Source: Cylindrodendrum hubeiense (taxonomy: Eukaryota; Ascomycota; Sordariomycetes; Hypocreales; Nectriaceae). From it: a DNA stretch of 23,340 nucleotides. Position numbers and translations under genes: made by a program. The notes under the pieces are model-generated. The model was not told the DNA's origin and did no database searches. It was given only the letters and a program-made list of their open reading frames with translations. The DNA lies in NCBI GenBank assembly GCA_014621425.1, contig JAANBB010000552.1, forward strand, positions 1 to 23,340, written 5' to 3'. Every line of letters starts with the position of its first letter. The first letter of the stretch is position 1. This document shows, one piece after another, positions 19,813-23,340 of the stretch.

Positions 19813-20116
19813 GATGTGACGGGAGGACTGGAGAGCACAGACAGCGAAGGAGGTGTGGCTTCGCCAGTTGGAGATAGAGAAACTGAGGTTTGTAATATAC
19901 GGATACACAAGCATCGTATAACCAGTCACAGGCATCCGATCTCTGAATATTAATATTAGAGAATCTAAGTTCCTGCATCGCCTTGAATGGGGCTGACCCC
20001 AAGAGCCGTGATACACTGCTCGTCTACAGCAAGAACACCGACCAACCACGATCCTGACGTATAGTTCATTAAACATGCCTTGCACCTTTGAACCCTCGAA
20101 CCAGTTCTCCGTTCTC
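19813..20116. other. Convergent 3' spacer with a near-palindrome
   Basis: A 304-bp space between the stop of copy 3 (plus) and the stop of flx1 (minus). It contains an AT-rich inverted repeat at 19940-19962: TCTCTGAATATT meets AATATTAGAGA, an almost perfect hairpin with one bulged base. Its place between convergent genes would suit a shared 3'-end signal. No gene is seen. Confidence 0.5.
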
Positions 20117-21110
20117 CTAAGCAATCCACTGTGGGAGATGGTGCTTGACGTTCTCATAAACCAAAAACGTGACCCACGTCGCCGGCATCACTCTCACAAC
20201 GCCGGGGACCAAGCCGCGGTAGAACCCCCGTAGTCCCTCCTCCGCCCAAACCCTCGTCACAACGCCGCGGAACCCCCGGCCGAACCTCGCCTCGGCCTCG
20301 TAGTTCTGGAGCCTGCTCCGCAACACCTGGTACGGATACGTCACCGCGCCGGCGACCAGCTTGGCCGCGCTCGACAGCGCAACAGTGGCCTCGGGTGTCA
20401 TGGGCGCACCCTCGTCAATGCCGTACAGATTGTGCCGGCGGGTGTAGTACCACCGCTTCGCTGGTTCGTACACGGCGAACTGCACGGCGCCATGCGACAC
20501 GCCAATGAGCGACACGGCAAGGCCACGGTAGAAGCCACGCGGGCCCTCGGTGGCCAGGATAGTGCGGGCGCCGGCTAGCATCGAGGAGTATGCGCCTACA
20601 GCGCCGCGATCCGACGACACCATGCGCGTCTTGAGGACCCATACCGGGTTGGTCAGCACAGCCGTCGAGGCGCCGGCCAGGGCGCTCGCGGCGAAGTAGT
20701 CGCCAGGGGACGGGCGCTCGCGGCCCCGGTAGGCGGCGAGAGCGCGCTCGAAGCGCGACTTGAAGAAGAAGAAGGATGCCCAGCTGGAGGCGTTGCCGAC
20801 GAGGTTGGGCGTCAGGCCGCGGTACAGCGAGGCGAGCGGGTGCGGGTTGGCCGTCAAGGAGCGCAGCAGCGAGATGGTCGTGGGACGGACCACGGTGGGC
20901 ATTGAGCTGCGGTAGACTAGACGGGAGCAATGGTTAGCCTCGTAAATCACACCTGGAAAAGCGAGAAGCCGCCGGGAGCTGCGTACTTTGCATGCGAGTC
21001 TTGACAATATCCAGCGGGTGGACGACCAAGGTGGCGACAGTGCCGGCGCTGAGGCCGGCGAGGGACTCGATGACGGCGGGGGAGAGACCCGCATGGTTAA
21101 GGTCGGGCAT
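20117..21110 (-). CDS. flx1: Mitochondrial FAD/folate-type carrier (Flx1/SLC25A32 family)
   Basis: Inner-membrane carrier of the SLC25 family. Yeast Flx1 moves FAD across the mitochondrial inner membrane and its animal relative SLC25A32 is a folate/FAD carrier. Two exons, 21110-20987 and 20916-20117, joined over a 70-nt intron (donor GTACGC, branch CTAAC, acceptor TAG) give 307 residues, the usual size. The three carrier repeats show their signatures at about 32-40 (PLDIVKTRM), 132-140 (PVWVLKTRM) and 236-244 (PYQVLRSRL); YRGL follows each repeat (73, 171, 274). The PxW in repeat 2 and YPYQVLRSRLQ in repeat 3 resemble the Flx1/SLC25A32 branch and not other carriers. The start MPDLNHAGLSP leads directly into the first helix, as in fungal relatives, and no targeting presequence is expected. 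A 31-codon upstream frame lies in the leader. Substrate is inferred from family. Confidence 0.93.
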
Positions 21111-21594
21111 ATAGTACAGATGGTATTACAGCTTCTGTCACATCGTGTGAGCGGGGAGGGAAGAGAGAGGGAAAGTCGTGGGACAATGGCGGTTGTGGTT
21201 GATGCCGACCGTCTCGAATTTTATCGGAGCCATGTCCCGTGGTCAGCTAGCACCGAGCTTCCGGGCACCGACGTCACACGGACTGGCTGCCGTAGCCGGC
21301 CGAGACAAATTCATGTAGCCGACTTGGAAGAGGAAAAAAGGCGAAGGAAGAGCAGAGGCAAGAGGTGACGAATTATTAAGAGTGGCTTTTGTCATTGAGA
21401 CGTGCATTTTTGTTTGTTTTGTTACAGTATTCGTTCCAGTACACAAACCCCTCCCAAGCATACGTCGGATTCCCGGCCATCCATTACGACCATGATATCC
21501 CGACGCCATGAATGCTGGTGGAGCGGCCCCTTCTCACGTCTTCCCCCAAGCTAATGTACACTAGATGGTCCGTCGCATTGTCGATTTATCTCGT
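21111..21594. other. Promoter and leader of flx1, and 3' flank of tom7
   Basis: A 484-bp space between the tom7 stop and the flx1 start, both genes on the minus strand. Read on the minus strand, the half nearest flx1 has C/T-rich tracts typical of fungal leaders. Apart from the small upstream frame listed separately no gene is seen. Confidence 0.6.
21138..21233 (-). promoter_or_regulatory. Upstream open reading frame in the flx1 leader
   Basis: ATGGCT starts a 31-codon frame that ends in TGA 27 bases before the flx1 ATG. If transcription begins above 21233 ribosomes would meet it first and it could lower flx1 translation. It is not in frame with flx1 and no splice signal links the two. Whether it lies in the mRNA is unknown. 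Confidence 0.35.
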
Positions 21595-22031
21595 TTAGGA
21601 GAGGGGAGAGAGGAGGCTGAAGATGAAAGAGTTAGCGGGCTGTTGCACGAGGCTGGGCATTCGTTGCCCGCATGGGGCAAGAGGCGAGGCATACCGGATG
21701 ACCGAAGGTCGGGGGTCGCTGCGGGTGTAGCCTAGTATCGAGTTAGTCCCGTTGTTTTGACGATATGCTGTCGGTTTCGAGTGTGTTCGTACCGAGGTAG
21801 AGGATCAGGGGAAGGTAGCCACTGGAAGACAAGTCAGCAATCAGCCGCGGCGCAGGTGGGATAGAGAATCAAACATACTAGTGGATGGCGACGCGGGAGA
21901 TGTCGATGAGCTTGGCAATGCGCTCCTGTAACCTAGTCGTTAATACCTCCAACTTCCTATCTCGGGACGAGCTTTATCGAGCTTTATCGCAGGGGCATGC
22001 GCACCTTGGACTCCTCGGAAAGGGCGAACAT
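21595..22031 (-). CDS. tom7: TOM complex subunit Tom7, five exons
   Basis: Small tail-type subunit of the outer-membrane protein import channel; in yeast it modulates assembly and stability of the TOM complex. Exons 22031-22005, 21925-21879, 21821-21793, 21731-21695 and 21616-21595 total 162 nt and encode 53 residues. The protein starts MFALSEESKERIAKLIDISR, has the membrane core [20 protein letters not shown] at about 21-40, and ends RLLSPLS, as fungal Tom7 does. Each junction keeps frame: donors GTGCGC, GTATGT, GTACGA, GTATGC; acceptors CAG, CAG, TAG, CAG; introns of 79, 57, 61 and 78 nt with CTAAC or CTGAC branch sites in most. Because no exon exceeds 47 nt, simple frame searches miss the gene. 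It diverges from hsh49 over 430 bp and precedes flx1 in the same direction. Confidence 0.94.
21968..21989. repeat. 10-bp tandem repeat in tom7 intron 1
   Basis: Two perfect copies of CGAGCTTTAT plus two bases. It sits near the donor end of the intron and does not touch the splice signals. Confidence 0.85.
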
Positions 22032-22461
22032 GTTGGCTGTCGGTTGGGGGATGACGGGGATTCGATGCGGAAATACAGCGGGCAACGACAGAGTCCTCAA
22101 TGGCGGTGTGGATGGATGCCGGGGGCGTGGATTAGAGGATCGTGAGGCTATGGGACGCAGCGTTGTTCGCACGTCTCCAGAAATTTCGGCGTCGCTCCCG
22201 CGTACGGGCCAAGGAAAAAGTTGAGCTTCCGACCTGCGCTGCGGCGGGCGGATCAACCCCGGCAAAACGCCCGGCCTCTGGTCTTCAATCCAACCACCGG
22301 CCGAAATTTCCAGGGAGCTCCAAGTCTCCAGGCATACAGCATCACGGACAAGCTTCGCCTGCGATTTCTGTGCCTTCGACGACAGCTTGCGGTTTGGGAC
22401 AGCGACGCTTGTTTTCGATAATCGACACAGAGGGGCTTGCTTGCTCTCACACACCGGCAAG
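22032..22461. promoter_or_regulatory. Shared divergent promoter of tom7 and hsh49
   Basis: A 430-bp space between the two ATGs, which point away from each other. It must hold both promoters and leaders. No clear TATA element is seen on either side, which suits constitutively expressed genes. Minus-strand frames through this space are the tail of the chance frame opposite hsh49. Confidence 0.7.
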
Positions 22462-23340
22462 ATGGCGCAAAACAGGCATTGGTGAGTCTCGTGGCCTCCC
22501 TGTCGGGGTGCAAATCCAAGGCGAATCCAAGGCGACATGCAGCTAACATCGGATCCAGGGAACAGGACAAGGAGGCGACCGTCTACATCGGAAACATCGA
22601 CGAGCGCGCCACGTCGGCCATGGTCTACGAGATCATGCTGCAGATGGGCCCCATCCACAACATCCACATGCCGCGCGACCGCGTCACGCAGACGCACCAG
22701 GGCTTCGGCTTTGTCGAGTTCCGCACGCCGACCGACGCCGAGTACGCGGCCAACGTCATGAACGGCGTCAAGCTGTACGGCAAGTCGCTGCGCGTCAACA
22801 AGGCCAGCGCCGACAAGCAGAAGGCGGCCGAGGTGGGTGCCGAGCTCTTCATCGGCAACCTCGACGCCATGGTCGACGAGAAGATCCTCTACGACACCTT
22901 CAGCCGCTTCGGCCCCCTGCTGAGCCTGCCCAAGGTCGCGCGCGAGGAGAGCGGCGCCAGCAAGGGCTTCGGCTTCGTCAGCTACGGCGACTTCGAGAGC
23001 AGCGACGCCGCCATCAACAACCTGCACGGCCAGTACATCCTCAGCAAGGAGGTGTCGGTGCAGTACGCCTTCAAGAAGGACGGCCGCGGCGAGCGCCACG
23101 GAGACGAGGCCGAGCGAGAGCTGGCCTCGCAGGCCAAGAGCCGCAACATCGCCCCCGAAGCACAGCCGGTGCCCCAGGCCTTCCTGCAACCGCCCCCGTC
23201 AATGGCGCCGCCCGCCCCCGTCAGCTTCGACCCGTCCGTCATGGGAATGCCTCCTCCCATGGGCGCGCCTCAGCAGGGCATGCCCTCCGGCTTCGCGCCA
23301 CCTCCCCGTGGGCCGCCGTCGTACAACTCGGGCGCGCCCC
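22462..23340 (+). CDS. hsh49: SF3b complex subunit Hsh49/SF3B4 (SAP49), cut by right edge
   Basis: Nuclear splicing factor of the U2 snRNP SF3b complex; it helps tie U2 to the branch-site region of introns. Exon 1 (22462-22481) encodes MAQNRHW; a 77-nt intron (GTGAGT, branch CTAAC at 22543, acceptor CAG) leads to exon 2 from 22559, open to the window end. The 267 residues present include two RNA-recognition motifs: RRM1 with VYIGNI (15-20) and GFGFVEF (55-61), and RRM2 with LFIGNL (103-108) and GFGFVSY (143-149). They are separated by the very short linker typical of this subunit. From about residue 205 the chain becomes Pro/Gly/Met-rich, as in SF3B4 orthologues. RHWEQDKEATVYIGN is diagnostic of the family N-terminus and confirms the 20-nt first exon. 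Strong G/C third positions create a 401-codon shadow frame on the opposite strand. Confidence 0.96.

Noticed and set aside
19474..20157. 227-codon minus frame opposite copy 3 of the small-Cys genes
   Set aside because: It overlaps the flx1 3' end and copy 3, has no recognisable domain, and the plus-strand gene is supported by the shared cysteine spacing.
21984..23189. 401-codon frame on the minus strand opposite hsh49
   Set aside because: It is the mirror of a coding sequence with strong G/C third positions, rich in Leu, Val, Ala and Asp as such mirrors are. The plus strand encodes two clear RNA-recognition motifs, and the frame runs into tom7 intron 1.
1..23340. CRISPR array, bacterial operon features or prokaryotic origin
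   Set aside because: Spliced nuclear genes with fungal introns and mitochondrial TOM and carrier proteins show a eukaryote; no regularly spaced repeats with unique spacers were seen.

Overview
The window reads as nuclear DNA of a filamentous ascomycete, most likely a Sordariomycete and perhaps Hypocreales. The certain genes carry short introns (57-79 nt) with GTRNGN donors, CTAAC/CTGAC branch sites close to the acceptor and CAG/TAG acceptors. Conserved coding exons favour G or C at third positions, and the three recognisable proteins look like fungal orthologues. The species assignment is inference.

Layout. (1) Positions 1-208 may hold the 5' end of a minus-strand gene that runs off the left edge; it is weakly supported. 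(2) About 18 kb, 209-18249, has no gene I can support on either strand. It is G+C-rich, so it does not look like an AT-rich RIP-mutated or centromeric block. It holds microsatellites, small minisatellites, pyrimidine tracts, one strong G-quadruplex motif and a local cluster of TACGTA palindromes. (3) Positions 18250-19812 carry three plus-strand genes in tandem, each for a protein of 70-71 residues that starts Met-Cys. They share a seven-cysteine pattern and have no signal peptide. The first two also share their 5' leader and a 3' block at nucleotide level, so they are a recent tandem duplication. (4) Positions 20117-23340 are a conserved housekeeping block: a mitochondrial FAD/folate-type carrier (flx1, minus), the small TOM-complex subunit Tom7 (minus, five exons), and, divergent from tom7, the start of the SF3b splicing-factor subunit Hsh49/SF3B4 (plus, cut by the right edge).

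Functionally, flx1 and tom7 are both mitochondrial membrane components transcribed in the same direction. tom7 and hsh49 share a 430-bp intergenic promoter. The small-Cys genes converge on flx1 with a 304-bp intergenic space. No tRNA, rRNA, transposon coding sequence or CRISPR array was recognised.

The most interesting items are the small Met-Cys gene trio with its duplicated untranslated regions, and the long G+C-rich gene-free stretch with its cluster of TACGTA palindromes.
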